Positions 41,263 to 50,874 of a stretch of DNA of 64,000 bases are shown one piece after another (the first letter of the stretch is position 1; every line of letters starts with the position of its first letter). The stretch spans positions 7,453,001-7,517,000 of the forward strand of contig NZ_CP095481.1 in the NCBI RefSeq assembly GCF_023023025.1, read 5' to 3'. The DNA is from Amycolatopsis sp. WQ 127309. GTDB lineage: Bacteria; Actinomycetota; Actinomycetes; Mycobacteriales; Pseudonocardiaceae. A program made the translations under genes and the position numbers. Below the pieces are notes generated by a model, which worked only from the letters and a program-made list of their open reading frames with translations, did not search any database and was not told the origin of the DNA.

Positions 41263-43662
41263 GTGGTTCGCATCGCCCGCGTGTCGCTCGTCGTCCTGCT
41301 CGCCGCCTTGGCGGTCTTCGTGCCCGTGGCTCCCGCGAGCGCGGGCACCGTGGCCGACTACCCGGAGTTCCCCTACCCGGCGACCACCTACCAGGAGCCG
41401 TTCCGGGGGCAGTTCCACTTCAGCTCGCAGGCCGGGTGGATGAACGACCCCAACGGGCTGGTCTACGCCAACGGCCTCTACCACTTCTTCTACCAGCACA
41501 ACCCGCACGGGCTCGAGTGGGACACCATGCACTGGGGTCACGCCACCAGCCCGGACCTGGTGCACTGGACGCAGAAACCGATCGCGCTGGAACCCGGCGT
41601 GCACCCCGGCACCCTGTTCTCCGGCGGCGGGGTCGTCGACCGGGACAACACCTCGGGGCTGAAGACCGGCGCGCTCGACCCGATCGTCGTGTTCACCAAC
41701 ACCGACGGCGTCAGCGTCTACTACAGCAACGACAACGGCCGCAGCTTCCAGCCGTACGACCAGGGGCGCAAGCAGATCGAGATCCCGGCGGAGAGCCGGG
41801 ACCCGAAGGTGGTCTGGGACGCCGCCCGCCACCGGTGGGCCATGGTCGTCTGGTCGAACCGGGGCGGTTACGGCGTCGACCTCTACACCTCGCCCGACCT
41901 GCTGCACTGGAGTTTCGCCAGCCGGTACGCGGCGGACTGGCTCTTCGAGTGCCCGGACCTGTTCCCGATGACGCTCGACGGGGTGCAGCAGTGGGTGCTG
42001 ACGTCGGGGACGAGCGAGTACGTCGTCGGCTCGTTCGACGGCACGACGTTCCGCACCGACCGGCCGCAGCCGAAGAAGATGAACCAGGGCACCACGTTCG
42101 CCGGCGGCACGTTCTACGCCGCCGAGACGTTCTCGAACGCCCCGGACGGCCGCGTCGTGCAGATGGCGTGGCAGGGCGGCAACCGCGGCAGCACCTGGAC
42201 CGGCGACGCCACCTTCCCGGCGGAGCTGAAGCTCGTCGGCTCGCCCGACGGCCCGCGGATCACGCGGACGCCGGTCACCGAGCTGGACTCGCTGCGCGCC
42301 GACAGCCGGAGCTGGCAGAACCAGCCGGTGAGCCCCGGGACCAACCTCTTCGGCGGGATCCTCGCCGACACCTACGAGATCACCGCGACCTTCGACGTCG
42401 CGAGCGCGACCGCCGGGCAGTTCGGGTTCGCGCTGCACAGCCGCTCCGACGGCAGCGCCGACCGGACCGTGGCCTACGACCGCGCGGCGGGCACGCTCTA
42501 CGGGAAGCCGCTGGCGCCCACCAACGGCGAGGTCACCATGCGGCTGCTGGTGGACCGCGGCCAGCTCGAGGTCTTCGGCGACGGCGGGCGGTTCTCCGTC
42601 GCCGACAACGTGAACTTCGACTCCGCCGCGGTCAGCCAGGGCATCCGGCTGTTCGCGACCGGGGGACAGGTGCGGCTCAAGAGCGCGAAGTTCACCCGGC
42701 TGAGCACGAGCTGGGGCACCGCGCAGTCGACGCTGGAGAGCACCCTGGCGGGCCCGTGGCACGCGGCCGGCGGCTCGTGGACCGACACCAGCGGCGGCAA
42801 GCAGGCCCAGGCCGGCGGCGACGCCTTCTACCTCAGCGCGAGCACCGCGGCCGACGCCGTCTACCAGGGCGACGTCCGGCTCGACACCGCGCAGGCCGCT
42901 GGGCTGACGTTCCGGGCGACCGACGACGGCGCCGGCTACACCGCGAACATCGACACGAGCGGGGTGGTCAAGCTGTGGCGCCCCGGCCGCGACATCGCGA
43001 CCTACGCCACGCCCATCGCGGCCGGCAGCACCCACCACCTGGAGGTGCGCACGACCGGCGCCCGCATCCAGGTCCTGCTCGACCACGGCACCACCCCGGT
43101 CATCGACGCGACCGACGACGTCTACGCGTCGGGCCGCTTCGGCGCGAACGCCTACCACGGCACGGCGACCGTGCAGAACCTGAACACCGGTCCCGGCGGC
43201 CTCGACGCGTTCACCTCCGGCGCCTGGACCGCCCGGGGCGGCACCTGGACCACCACCCCGGACGGCCTGCGCGGCCGCTCGCCCGACAACGGCTTCTACC
43301 TGAGCGACCGCACCGGAACGGACTTCACCTACGACGGCGACGTCTCGGTCACCAACGGCACCGCGGCCGGCCTGACCTTCCGCGCGGCCGCCGACGGCAC
43401 CGGCTACACCGCGAACGTCGACAGCAGCGGAGTGGTCAAGCTCTGGCGGCCAGGCCGCGACATCGCGACGTACGCGACGCCGATCACCGAGGGCCGCACG
43501 TACCACCTGACGGTGCGGACGACGGGCACCCGCATCCAGGTCTGGCTCGACCACGGCGCCACCCCGATCATCGACGCGACGGACACCGCGTACGCCGCCG
43601 GGAGGTTCGGGGTGAACGGCTACGCGGGCAACACGCTCGCCCAGCACCTGGCGGTCACCTGA
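41263..43662 (+). CDS. Secreted GH32 fructan hydrolase (levanase/inulinase type) with two tandem C-terminal modules
   Basis: A 799-residue exported enzyme. After a signal peptide (VVLLAALAVFVPVAPASAG) the five-bladed propeller has WMNDPNG with nucleophile Asp62, RDPKV with Asp180, and ECPDLF with acid/base Glu229, the complete GH32 triad. A beta-sandwich (to about 485) follows. Two copies of a 150-residue LamG/DUF1080-like module lie at about 495-645 and 648-799; they share GVVKLWRPGRDIATYATPI exactly. The GTG at 41263 follows GGGTGGGA. Without biochemical data, levan, inulin and sucrose cannot be told apart. Confidence 0.92.
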   Translation: MVRIARVSLVVLLAALAVFVPVAPASAGTVADYPEFPYPATTYQEPFRGQFHFSSQAGWMNDPNGLVYANGLYHFFYQHNPHGLEWDTMHWGHATSPDLVHWTQKPIALEPGVHPGTLFSGGGVVDRDNTSGLKTGALDPIVVFTNTDGVSVYYSNDNGRSFQPYDQGRKQIEIPAESRDPKVVWDAARHRWAMVVWSNRGGYGVDLYTSPDLLHWSFASRYAADWLFECPDLFPMTLDGVQQWVLTSGTSEYVVGSFDGTTFRTDRPQPKKMNQGTTFAGGTFYAAETFSNAPDGRVVQMAWQGGNRGSTWTGDATFPAELKLVGSPDGPRITRTPVTELDSLRADSRSWQNQPVSPGTNLFGGILADTYEITATFDVASATAGQFGFALHSRSDGSADRTVAYDRAAGTLYGKPLAPTNGEVTMRLLVDRGQLEVFGDGGRFSVADNVNFDSAAVSQGIRLFATGGQVRLKSAKFTRLSTSWGTAQSTLESTLAGPWHAAGGSWTDTSGGKQAQAGGDAFYLSASTAADAVYQGDVRLDTAQAAGLTFRATDDGAGYTANIDTSGVVKLWRPGRDIATYATPIAAGSTHHLEVRTTGARIQVLLDHGTTPVIDATDDVYASGRFGANAYHGTATVQNLNTGPGGLDAFTSGAWTARGGTWTTTPDGLRGRSPDNGFYLSDRTGTDFTYDGDVSVTNGTAAGLTFRAAADGTGYTANVDSSGVVKLWRPGRDIATYATPITEGRTYHLTVRTTGTRIQVWLDHGATPIIDATDTAYAAGRFGVNGYAGNTLAQHLAVT

Positions 43663-43663
43663 T

Positions 43664-44341
43664 TCACCAGCCCAGTTCGGCGTCGTCCTCCTGGAACGTG
43701 CCGGTGGGGCCGTCCTCGCCGATGACGGCCATCCGGACGATCGTCCGGGCGCTGACCTCGACCGGGCGGCCGTGGGGGTTCTCGATGCCGCCGAGCAGGG
43801 TCGCCGTGTAGCCCGGCTCGACGGCGTTGAACTTGACCTCCGGCACCGCCCGCGCGTACTGGACCGTGAGCATCGAGACCGCCGCCTTGCTCGCGCCGTA
43901 GACGATCGCCGAGACCTGCGACGCGGGCCGCGCGGGGTCGTGGTTGGCCGTGAACGAGCCCAGCGCGCTGGAGATGTTGACGACGACCGGGTTGGCCGAC
44001 TTCCGCAGCAGCGGCAGCGCCGCCTCGGTGACGCGGACGATCCCGACCGCGTTCGTGTCGAACACCGCCAGCGCCTCCGGGCCGTTGAGGGCGAGCAGGG
44101 CGATGCCGGCGTTGTTGACGAGCACGTCGAGCCCGCCTTCGAGCCGGTCGAAGGCCGCCGCGACGGACGCGTCGTCGGTGACGTCCAGCTGGACGAACCG
44201 GGCGCCGACCTCGTCGGCGGCCGCGCGGCCGCCGACGGCGTCACGGGCGCCGAGGTAGACGGTGTGCCCGGCGGCGACGAGCTGGCGGGCGGTTTCCTTG
44301 CCGAGGCCCCGGTTGGCCCCGGTGATCAATGTCGTGGTCAT
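43664..44341 (-). CDS. Short-chain dehydrogenase/reductase
   Basis: A 225-residue SDR. TGANRGLG is the cofactor loop, with GARD following the second strand, VNNAG, a Ser in NISSALG and the YGASK catalytic pair. The short length matches the SDRs related to carbonyl reductases. It is divergent from the XRE regulator gene, which presumably controls it. The stop is one base from the GH32 stop. Confidence 0.89.
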   Translation of the reverse strand: MTTTLITGANRGLGKETARQLVAAGHTVYLGARDAVGGRAAADEVGARFVQLDVTDDASVAAAFDRLEGGLDVLVNNAGIALLALNGPEALAVFDTNAVGIVRVTEAALPLLRKSANPVVVNISSALGSFTANHDPARPASQVSAIVYGASKAAVSMLTVQYARAVPEVKFNAVEPGYTATLLGGIENPHGRPVEVSARTIVRMAVIGEDGPTGTFQEDDAELGW

Positions 44342-44442
44342 GACCCGAGCTTCCGAGGCCGGGAGCAGGTTAGGCAGTCGTGCCGTTTTCGTAGGACTGC
44401 CAGGGCCAGGACAAGGCGGCCGCGGTCGCGCACACTGGAGGC

Positions 44443-45282
44443 GTGGAGACGTGGGAGTTCGGCCGGATGGTGCGCCGCTGGCGCGACCGCGTCGCACCCG
44501 AGACGGCCGGGGTCCCGGTGGGCCGCCGTCGCCGGGCGACCGGCCTGCGCCGTGAAGAGCTGGCCGGCCTCGCGGGGATCTCCGCCGACTACCTGACCCG
44601 GCTCGAACAGGGGCGCGCGACCTCGCCGTCGGTGCAGGTCGTCGAGGCGCTGGCGCGCGCCCTCCGGCTGGCCGACGGTGAGCGTGACCTGCTGTTCCGC
44701 CTGGCCGGGCACGTCGCGCCCGGGCTCGACGTCGTCCCGTCGCGGATCACCCCGAGCGTCCAGCGCCTGCTCGACCGGCTGGCGCACACGCCGGTCGCCG
44801 TCTACGACGCCACCTGGACGCTCGTCGTGGCCAACGCGCCCTACGACGCGCTGATGGGGGAGACGACGGCCTGGCGCGGGATCGAACGCAACGCCGTCTG
44901 GCGCCACCTCGCCGGCCCCGGCACCCGCGCCGTCCACACCCCGGAGGAGCACGCCGGCTTCGTGGCGCAGCTGGTCGCCGACCTGCGGCTGAACGTGGCG
45001 CGGTACCCGGCCGACCGGAGCGTCACCCGGCTCGTCGAACAGCTGTCGCGGAGCCCGCGGTTCGTCGAGCTCTGGGACGCCGGTGCCCCCGAGCCGAGCC
45101 AGGAGACGTCGCGGCACAAGGTCGTCGACCACCCGCTGGTCGGCCGCATCACCCTCGACTGCGACACGCTCATCGTGGCCGCCGACGACCTGCGCATCAT
45201 GGTCTACACGGCCGAACCGGGCACCGAGGACGCCGAGCGCCTCGACCTGGCGATCGTGCTCGGCACGCAGACGCTCGTCTGA
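44443..45282 (+). CDS. XRE-family regulator with MmyB-like ligand domain
   Basis: A 279-residue regulator. The N-terminal XRE HTH is LRREELAGLAGISADYLTRLEQGR. The C-terminal part from about residue 105 (PVAVYDATWTLVVANAPYDALMG ... HKVVDHPLVGRITLDCDTL) is the MmyB-like domain, a PAS-like fold that can bind fatty acids. Such regulators usually control a divergent SDR gene, as seen here. The GTG start at 44443 lies about 100 bases from the SDR start. Confidence 0.9.
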   Translation: METWEFGRMVRRWRDRVAPETAGVPVGRRRRATGLRREELAGLAGISADYLTRLEQGRATSPSVQVVEALARALRLADGERDLLFRLAGHVAPGLDVVPSRITPSVQRLLDRLAHTPVAVYDATWTLVVANAPYDALMGETTAWRGIERNAVWRHLAGPGTRAVHTPEEHAGFVAQLVADLRLNVARYPADRSVTRLVEQLSRSPRFVELWDAGAPEPSQETSRHKVVDHPLVGRITLDCDTLIVAADDLRIMVYTAEPGTEDAERLDLAIVLGTQTLV

Positions 45283-45391
45283 CGCGCCGTTGACCTGGGC
45301 TTCACCCGCTGTTCCCCCGCGGCGGTAGTGGTTGCCCGGCGGCGCGGGCGATACTGGCGCGGATCCCGGCCACCACACCTCCGGAGTGCTC

Positions 45392-47404
45392 ATGACGGAC
45401 GTCAACCGCAGGCGGTTCTTGCAGCTGACCGGCGGCACCGCTGCCCTTTCGGTCCTTTCGGGCAGCATCGCCCGCGCGGCGGAGATCCCCGCCCACCACC
45501 GCACGGGCACCCTGCGCGACGTCGAGCACATCGTGGTCCTGATGCAGGAGAACCGGTCGTTCGACCACTACTTCGGCACGATGCGCGGCGTCCGCGGCTT
45601 CGGCGACCCGCGGCCGGCGACGCTGCAGTCCGGCAAACCCGTCTGGGCGCAGTCCGACGGCAGTCGCGACATCTTGCCCTTCCACCCCGACGCGGACAAC
45701 TTGGGCCTGCAGTTCATCCAGGATCTCCCACACAGCTGGAACGACACGCACACGGCGTGGAACCGGGGCAAGTACGACAAGTGGGTCCCCGCCAAGGGCT
45801 CGACCACGATGGCGTACCTGACGCGCGAGGACATCCCGTTCCACTACGCGCTGGCCGACGCGTTCACGATCTGCGACGCCTACCACTGCTCGTTCATGGG
45901 CTCGACCGACCCGAACCGCTACTACATGTGGACCGGCTTCACCGGCAACGACGGCACCGGCGGCGGACCGGTCCTGGGCAACGACGAAAAGGGCTACTCC
46001 TGGACGACCTACCCCGAGCGGCTCGAGAAGGCCGGGGTGTCGTGGAAGATCTACCAGGACGTCGGCGACGGCCTCGACGCCGCCGGTGGCTGGGGCTGGA
46101 TCGACGACGCCTACCGCGGCAACTACGGCGACAACTCGTTGCTGTACTTCAACTCCTTCCGCAACGCCAAGCCCGGCGACCCGCTCTACGACAAGGCCCG
46201 CACCGGCACGAACGCGAAGGCGGGCGACGGCTACTTCGACCGGCTGCGCGCCGACGTCAAGGCCGGGACGCTGCCCCAGGTCTCGTGGATCACGGCCCCG
46301 GAGGCGTTCTGCGAGCACCCGAACTGGCCGGTCAACTACGGCGCCTGGTACCTCGCGCAGGTGCTCGACGCGCTCACCGCGAACCCGGAGGTCTGGAGCA
46401 AGACCGCCCTGTTCGTCACCTACGACGAGAACGACGGCTTCTTCGACCACGTGCTCCCGCCGTACGCGACGGCCGGGCAGTCCACTGTGGACACGACCGG
46501 CGAGATCTTCGCGGGGTCGGCGTCGAACCCGGCCGGCCCGTACGGCCTCGGCCAGCGCGTGCCGATGACGGTCGTGTCGCCGTGGAGCAAGGGCGGCTGG
46601 GTGTGCTCGGAGACGTTCGACCACACGTCGATCATCCGGTTCATCGAACGGCGGTTCGGGGTGCAGGAACCGAACATCACGCCGTGGCGGCGCTCGGTCT
46701 GCGGCGACCTGACGTCGGCGTTCGACTTCGCGCGCACCGACGCCCACGTGCCGCGGCTGCCGGACACGGCCGCCTACGCGCCGCCGGACCGCGAGCGGCA
46801 CCCGGACTACGTGCCCGCGGTGCCCGCGAAGGGCGTGCTGCCCAAACAGGAACACGGGCTGCGCCCGGCGCGGGCGCTGCCGTACGACCTGGCGGCCGAC
46901 GCCCGGGTGCACGGTGACCAGCTGACGCTGACCTTCGCCAACCACGGCCGGGCGGGCGCGGCGTTCGTCGTGACGTCGCCGTCGGCCGACCCGCGGACCT
47001 ACACCGTGGGCGCGGGCCGCTCGCTGTCCGGCGCGCTGCCCGCGGCCGGCGGGTACGACTTCACCGCCCACGGCCCGAACAGCTTCCTGCGGCAGTTCCG
47101 GGGCACGACGGCCGGGCCCGAGGTGAGCCTGCGCCAGGACGGCGGGTGCGTCGAGCTGACCCTGACCAACACCGGGTCCGCCACCGTGCGGCTGACGATC
47201 ACCGACGCCTACGGGCGCCGGTCGGCGACCCGGCAGTTGCGCCCGGGCGCGCGGACCGTCGAGAAGGTGGACACCGGGCGGAGCAATGAGTGGTACGACG
47301 TCTCCGTGACGTCGGATAAGGACCCGAAGTTCCTGCGCCGCTTGGCCGGGCACGTTGAGAACGGCCGTCCCAGCACCAGCGACCCGGCGATCCTCACCCG
47401 GTGA
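45392..47404 (+). CDS. Tat-exported phosphocholine-specific phospholipase C
   Basis: A 670-residue exported phosphoesterase. ATG at 45392 lies 5 bases after GGAG and gives a twin-arginine signal (NRRRFLQLTGGTAALSVL). The catalytic part has HIVVLMQENRSFDHYFG, the metal and nucleophile motif of the phospholipase C/acid phosphatase family, plus FMGSTDPNRYYMW and YDENDGFFDHV. Two C-terminal DUF756-type beta domains begin near 490 and 585. Members hydrolyse phosphatidylcholine or sphingomyelin and aid phosphate and membrane-lipid acquisition. The two DUF756 domains place it in the larger bacterial group. Confidence 0.93.
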   Translation: MTDVNRRRFLQLTGGTAALSVLSGSIARAAEIPAHHRTGTLRDVEHIVVLMQENRSFDHYFGTMRGVRGFGDPRPATLQSGKPVWAQSDGSRDILPFHPDADNLGLQFIQDLPHSWNDTHTAWNRGKYDKWVPAKGSTTMAYLTREDIPFHYALADAFTICDAYHCSFMGSTDPNRYYMWTGFTGNDGTGGGPVLGNDEKGYSWTTYPERLEKAGVSWKIYQDVGDGLDAAGGWGWIDDAYRGNYGDNSLLYFNSFRNAKPGDPLYDKARTGTNAKAGDGYFDRLRADVKAGTLPQVSWITAPEAFCEHPNWPVNYGAWYLAQVLDALTANPEVWSKTALFVTYDENDGFFDHVLPPYATAGQSTVDTTGEIFAGSASNPAGPYGLGQRVPMTVVSPWSKGGWVCSETFDHTSIIRFIERRFGVQEPNITPWRRSVCGDLTSAFDFARTDAHVPRLPDTAAYAPPDRERHPDYVPAVPAKGVLPKQEHGLRPARALPYDLAADARVHGDQLTLTFANHGRAGAAFVVTSPSADPRTYTVGAGRSLSGALPAAGGYDFTAHGPNSFLRQFRGTTAGPEVSLRQDGGCVELTLTNTGSATVRLTITDAYGRRSATRQLRPGARTVEKVDTGRSNEWYDVSVTSDKDPKFLRRLAGHVENGRPSTSDPAILTR

Positions 47405-47485
47405 GCCGATAGGGCTGTCCCGTCGGACAGGATGCCGGTCATGCCTTGACGGGTATGACCGGCGTCACGTAACTTCCGCCGTGTC

Positions 47486-47499
47486 TTGAATCGTTTCAA
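47486..47499. promoter_or_regulatory. LacI-type operator upstream of the GH106 gene
   Basis: TTGAATCGTTTCAA has perfect TTGAA/TTCAA arms around a TCGT centre, ending 21 bases before the start codon. It resembles the site before the GH78 gene (TTGAAACGTTTTTA). The two rhamnosidases may share a regulator. Confidence 0.6.
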
Positions 47500-47520
47500 T
47501 CCACGGTCGGGGGATCAACG

Positions 47521-50500
47521 GTGATCGAAAACGACCCGGTAGGCACCACTTCGATCGGCGGGGAGTTCCGGCTGTCCCGGCGGCGCGCGCTCGCGCTCGC
47601 CTCGGCCGCGGCCATCGCCGGCACGGCCGGCGGGTGGCCGATCGCCTACGCCGCACCGGAAACCGACGGCGCGGCGGGCCGGTTCGCCGACCCGCGCCCG
47701 GACTCGCGGCCCACCGTGCTGTGGTTCTGGAACGGCACCGTCACCACCGCGCTGGTGGCCGACGGGCTGGCGGACCTGCGCGACAAGGGCGTGCACGAGG
47801 TCCTGGTCTTCCCGTTCGACACGGCGGCGCTGAAGCCGGCGTTCTTCACCGAAGACTGGTTCACGATCATCGAGTTCACCCTGCGCGAGGCGCAGCGGCA
47901 CGGCATGCACCTGTGGCTGTTCAACGACGACTACTTCCCGAGCGGCCGCGCCGGTGGCCTCGTCGTCGACGGCGGAAAGGTCGGCGACCGCGTCTACCAG
48001 CCGCGGCCCGACCTGCGCCTCAAGGGCGTCGGGCGCCAGGTCCTGACCGTCCCCGGCGGGGTGCCGGTGCCGCTGGTGAGCCGGGGGCTCTCGGTGTCGG
48101 GCGGGCGGTTGCTGGTCGACGCCGCGGCCCGCGACGGCGTCACCCTGCTGCGCGAAGGGGCCGGGTGGCAGGACTGCGACGTCGTGGCGAAGGTCCGCGT
48201 GGAAAGCGCGACCGCCGGGCTCATGGTGCGCAGTGCTGACGCGGACAACGGCGTCCTGGCCGACCTGCGCAGCGACGGCGCCGTCGACGTCTGGCAGCAG
48301 TCCGGCGGCGCGTTCACGCAGCTCCGGGGCGGCGCTGCGGTCCCGGGCTTCGACCCCGCCGCCGACCACGAGCTGGCCGTGCGCGTCCGCGGAACGACCC
48401 TGACCGTGACGCTGGACGGCGTCGCGCAGCCCGCGGTGGACGGCCTGAAGTACGCCACCGGCCGGGTCGGCGTGCGCTCGGTGGCGTCCCAGCGCTCGTC
48501 GTGGGACAGCCTGACCGTGCGCGACGCGACCGGCACTGTCCTCTACACGGAGACGTTCGACAGCGCCGCCGCCCTCGACGGCTTCGACCTGCCCGCGACC
48601 GGCGTGCCGCTGGTCGCCGCGGCGGCCCGGCCGGCGTCCTCGACGGATCCCGCCACGCTGGTGGACCTGACCGCGCAGGCCCGCGCGGGCGGCACGTGGA
48701 CGCCGCCCGCCGGGACCTGGCAGCTGGACCTGTTCACCGTCCGCGACCTGAGCACGCCCACCGGCACCGGCCGCGCCTACCTCGACCTGCTCGACGACGA
48801 AGCGGTGCGGCTGTTCCTCGACGCCGTGCCGGGGGAGTACGTGCGCCGGTTCCCGTGGGCGCCGGGTGCGGTCCTGCGCGGCTTCGCCGACGACGAGCCC
48901 TACCTCGCTTCGGCCGACGGGCCGTTCAACACGGTGCCCTGGTCGCCCACGCTGGACGCGGAGCTGCACGCGCTCGGGACGTCGCCGGGCGTCGCGCTGA
49001 CCGCGGTGCACGACGCCGGTCTCGGCGACGCCGGCCTGCGGCTGCGGGGGCTCTTCTGGCGCGCGGTCAGCAACCGGTTCGCGGCCGCGTACTACAAGAG
49101 CCAGGGCCAGTGGCTGGGCTCGCGCGGGTTGAAGCTGATCTCCAACCCGCTGTGGGACGAGTACGGCCCGGGTGAGCAGCTGCGCAGCTCCGGCAACCTG
49201 AACACGAACAACCAGTGGGCGCAGGTGCCGGGCACCGACCTCATCTTCGACCACTACCAGCGGGGCTACCACCGCACGCTGTCGCGCTGGCCGGCCAGCA
49301 CCGCGCACCAGCTCGGGCTGGAGCGCGTCTACCTGGAGGCGATGGGCGGCACCGGCTGGCCGGTCACGCCGTCGTTCGTCCGCGAGGTCGTCGGGGCGTT
49401 CGCCGTGCGCGGGGTCAACCACACGCTGCTGCACGCGCGGTTCAGCGACGAGAACCAGATCGTCTACCCGCCGCCGTTCCAGCCGGCCAACCCGTGGTGG
49501 GCGGTGTCCGCGCCGCTGAACGACTGGATCGGCCGGCTGATGGAGGCGTGCCGCGCGCCGGCGCGTGCCCGCACCGCGCTGCTGCAGCCGCAGCGCGCCG
49601 TCGAGTCCACACAGGACACCCCGGCGATGGCCGACCTCGACACGGCGTTCCTGACCACCGCCCACGCGCTGGAGGACGTCCAGGTCGACTTCGACTTCCT
49701 CGACGAAGGCGCGCTCGACGCCGACCCGGCGCTGCGGACGCACGCCCGGCCGACCGGCTCGAAGCTGGTCGTCGGGCAGCAGGCGTACGGGATCGTCGTG
49801 GTGCCCCGGACGCCGAACCTCGCCGTCGGGACCGTGCGGACGCTGATCCGGTTCGTCCGCGGCGGCGGCACGGTGGTTCTCGTCGGCGCACCGCCGAGCC
49901 GGGAGGCCGGCGGGAACGACGCGGGCCTGCGGGCCGCGCTGGCCGAGTTGTTCACCGCGCGCACGGCGGTGCGGGCGGCCGACCCGGTGGCGGCCGCGAC
50001 CGCGGTGGCCGCCGCGGGTGGTGCGGCGGCGACGCTGGAGCCGCGCCACGACGACGTCCGGGTGCTGCGCCTGGAAAGCGCCGGCCGGCCGCTGTTCGTC
50101 GTGCTCAACGAGCGCGCCGACGCCGTGGAGCTGACCGCGACGTTCCCGGCGACCGGCGTGCCCGAGGTGTGGGACCCCGACACCGGCACGACGGCACCTG
50201 TGGGCGTCTGGCGACGGGCGTCGTCCGGGAACACGGCGACCGTCCTGCGCCTGGAACCGAAAGCCACGCTGCTGGTCGTGTTCCGCGCGGGCGCGGAGCC
50301 CGCGCACGCGGTGAGCGCGTCGGCGCCGGTGGAGCGGGTGCGTGCCGACGGCCGGGCCGCGACCTTGCGCGTGATCGCCCCGGGATCGGTCGGCGTTACG
50401 GTGAATGGGGGTGGCCGGACGTTTTCCGGAACGGCCACGGTTTCCGATCCGCTCACGGCCATTCCGTCCGGCGGGGACTGGGTGTTCCGCTTCGATCGTC

Positions 50501-50874
50501 CGGGCGCATCGGCGACAACGCGTCCTCTGGGGTCCTGGACCGAGGTGGACCCGGCGTATTCGGGATCGGCTTGGTACGAAAAGGACTTCGATGTCACGGC
50601 GGCGACGTTGTCCGGTCGCAAGTGGACGCTCGACCTCGGCGAAGTCCACGAGGTGGCCGAAATCGAGGTCAACGGGAAGCTGCTCGGATCCCGGTTGTGG
50701 GCGCCGTACCGAGTGGACGTCACGGCGGCGCTGCGCGCCGGCCGCAACAAAGTACGGGTGCGGGTCACCAACACCGGGGCGAACGCGCGGGGCGAGGTGC
50801 TCTCGTCCGGCCTGATCGGCCCGGTGAGCCTGCGGCCGCACCGCCTCGTCGACGTCGTGCTGTCCCGGCACTGA
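47521..50874 (+). CDS. Exported GH106 alpha-L-rhamnosidase
   Basis: A 1,117-residue exported enzyme. A twin-arginine-like signal (RLSRRRALALASAAAIAG) is followed by the GH106 barrel beginning PTVLWFWNGTVTTALVADGL and continuing LWLFNDDYFPSGRAGG. A LamG/DUF1080-like module (about 215-360; GLMVRSADADNGVLADLRS) is inserted. Later features are RGFADDEPYLASADG, DLIFDHYQRGY, and a C-terminal GH2-like sugar-binding domain (SAWYEKDFDV ... VEINGKLLG-type strand). GH106 enzymes remove terminal alpha-L-rhamnose from pectin side chains and arabinogalactan. The GTG at 47521 lies 7 bases after a GGGGGA. The operator upstream suggests rhamnose-linked induction. Confidence 0.85.
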   Translation: MIENDPVGTTSIGGEFRLSRRRALALASAAAIAGTAGGWPIAYAAPETDGAAGRFADPRPDSRPTVLWFWNGTVTTALVADGLADLRDKGVHEVLVFPFDTAALKPAFFTEDWFTIIEFTLREAQRHGMHLWLFNDDYFPSGRAGGLVVDGGKVGDRVYQPRPDLRLKGVGRQVLTVPGGVPVPLVSRGLSVSGGRLLVDAAARDGVTLLREGAGWQDCDVVAKVRVESATAGLMVRSADADNGVLADLRSDGAVDVWQQSGGAFTQLRGGAAVPGFDPAADHELAVRVRGTTLTVTLDGVAQPAVDGLKYATGRVGVRSVASQRSSWDSLTVRDATGTVLYTETFDSAAALDGFDLPATGVPLVAAAARPASSTDPATLVDLTAQARAGGTWTPPAGTWQLDLFTVRDLSTPTGTGRAYLDLLDDEAVRLFLDAVPGEYVRRFPWAPGAVLRGFADDEPYLASADGPFNTVPWSPTLDAELHALGTSPGVALTAVHDAGLGDAGLRLRGLFWRAVSNRFAAAYYKSQGQWLGSRGLKLISNPLWDEYGPGEQLRSSGNLNTNNQWAQVPGTDLIFDHYQRGYHRTLSRWPASTAHQLGLERVYLEAMGGTGWPVTPSFVREVVGAFAVRGVNHTLLHARFSDENQIVYPPPFQPANPWWAVSAPLNDWIGRLMEACRAPARARTALLQPQRAVESTQDTPAMADLDTAFLTTAHALEDVQVDFDFLDEGALDADPALRTHARPTGSKLVVGQQAYGIVVVPRTPNLAVGTVRTLIRFVRGGGTVVLVGAPPSREAGGNDAGLRAALAELFTARTAVRAADPVAAATAVAAAGGAAATLEPRHDDVRVLRLESAGRPLFVVLNERADAVELTATFPATGVPEVWDPDTGTTAPVGVWRRASSGNTATVLRLEPKATLLVVFRAGAEPAHAVSASAPVERVRADGRAATLRVIAPGSVGVTVNGGGRTFSGTATVSDPLTAIPSGGDWVFRFDRPGASATTRPLGSWTEVDPAYSGSAWYEKDFDVTAATLSGRKWTLDLGEVHEVAEIEVNGKLLGSRLWAPYRVDVTAALRAGRNKVRVRVTNTGANARGEVLSSGLIGPVSLRPHRLVDVVLSRH

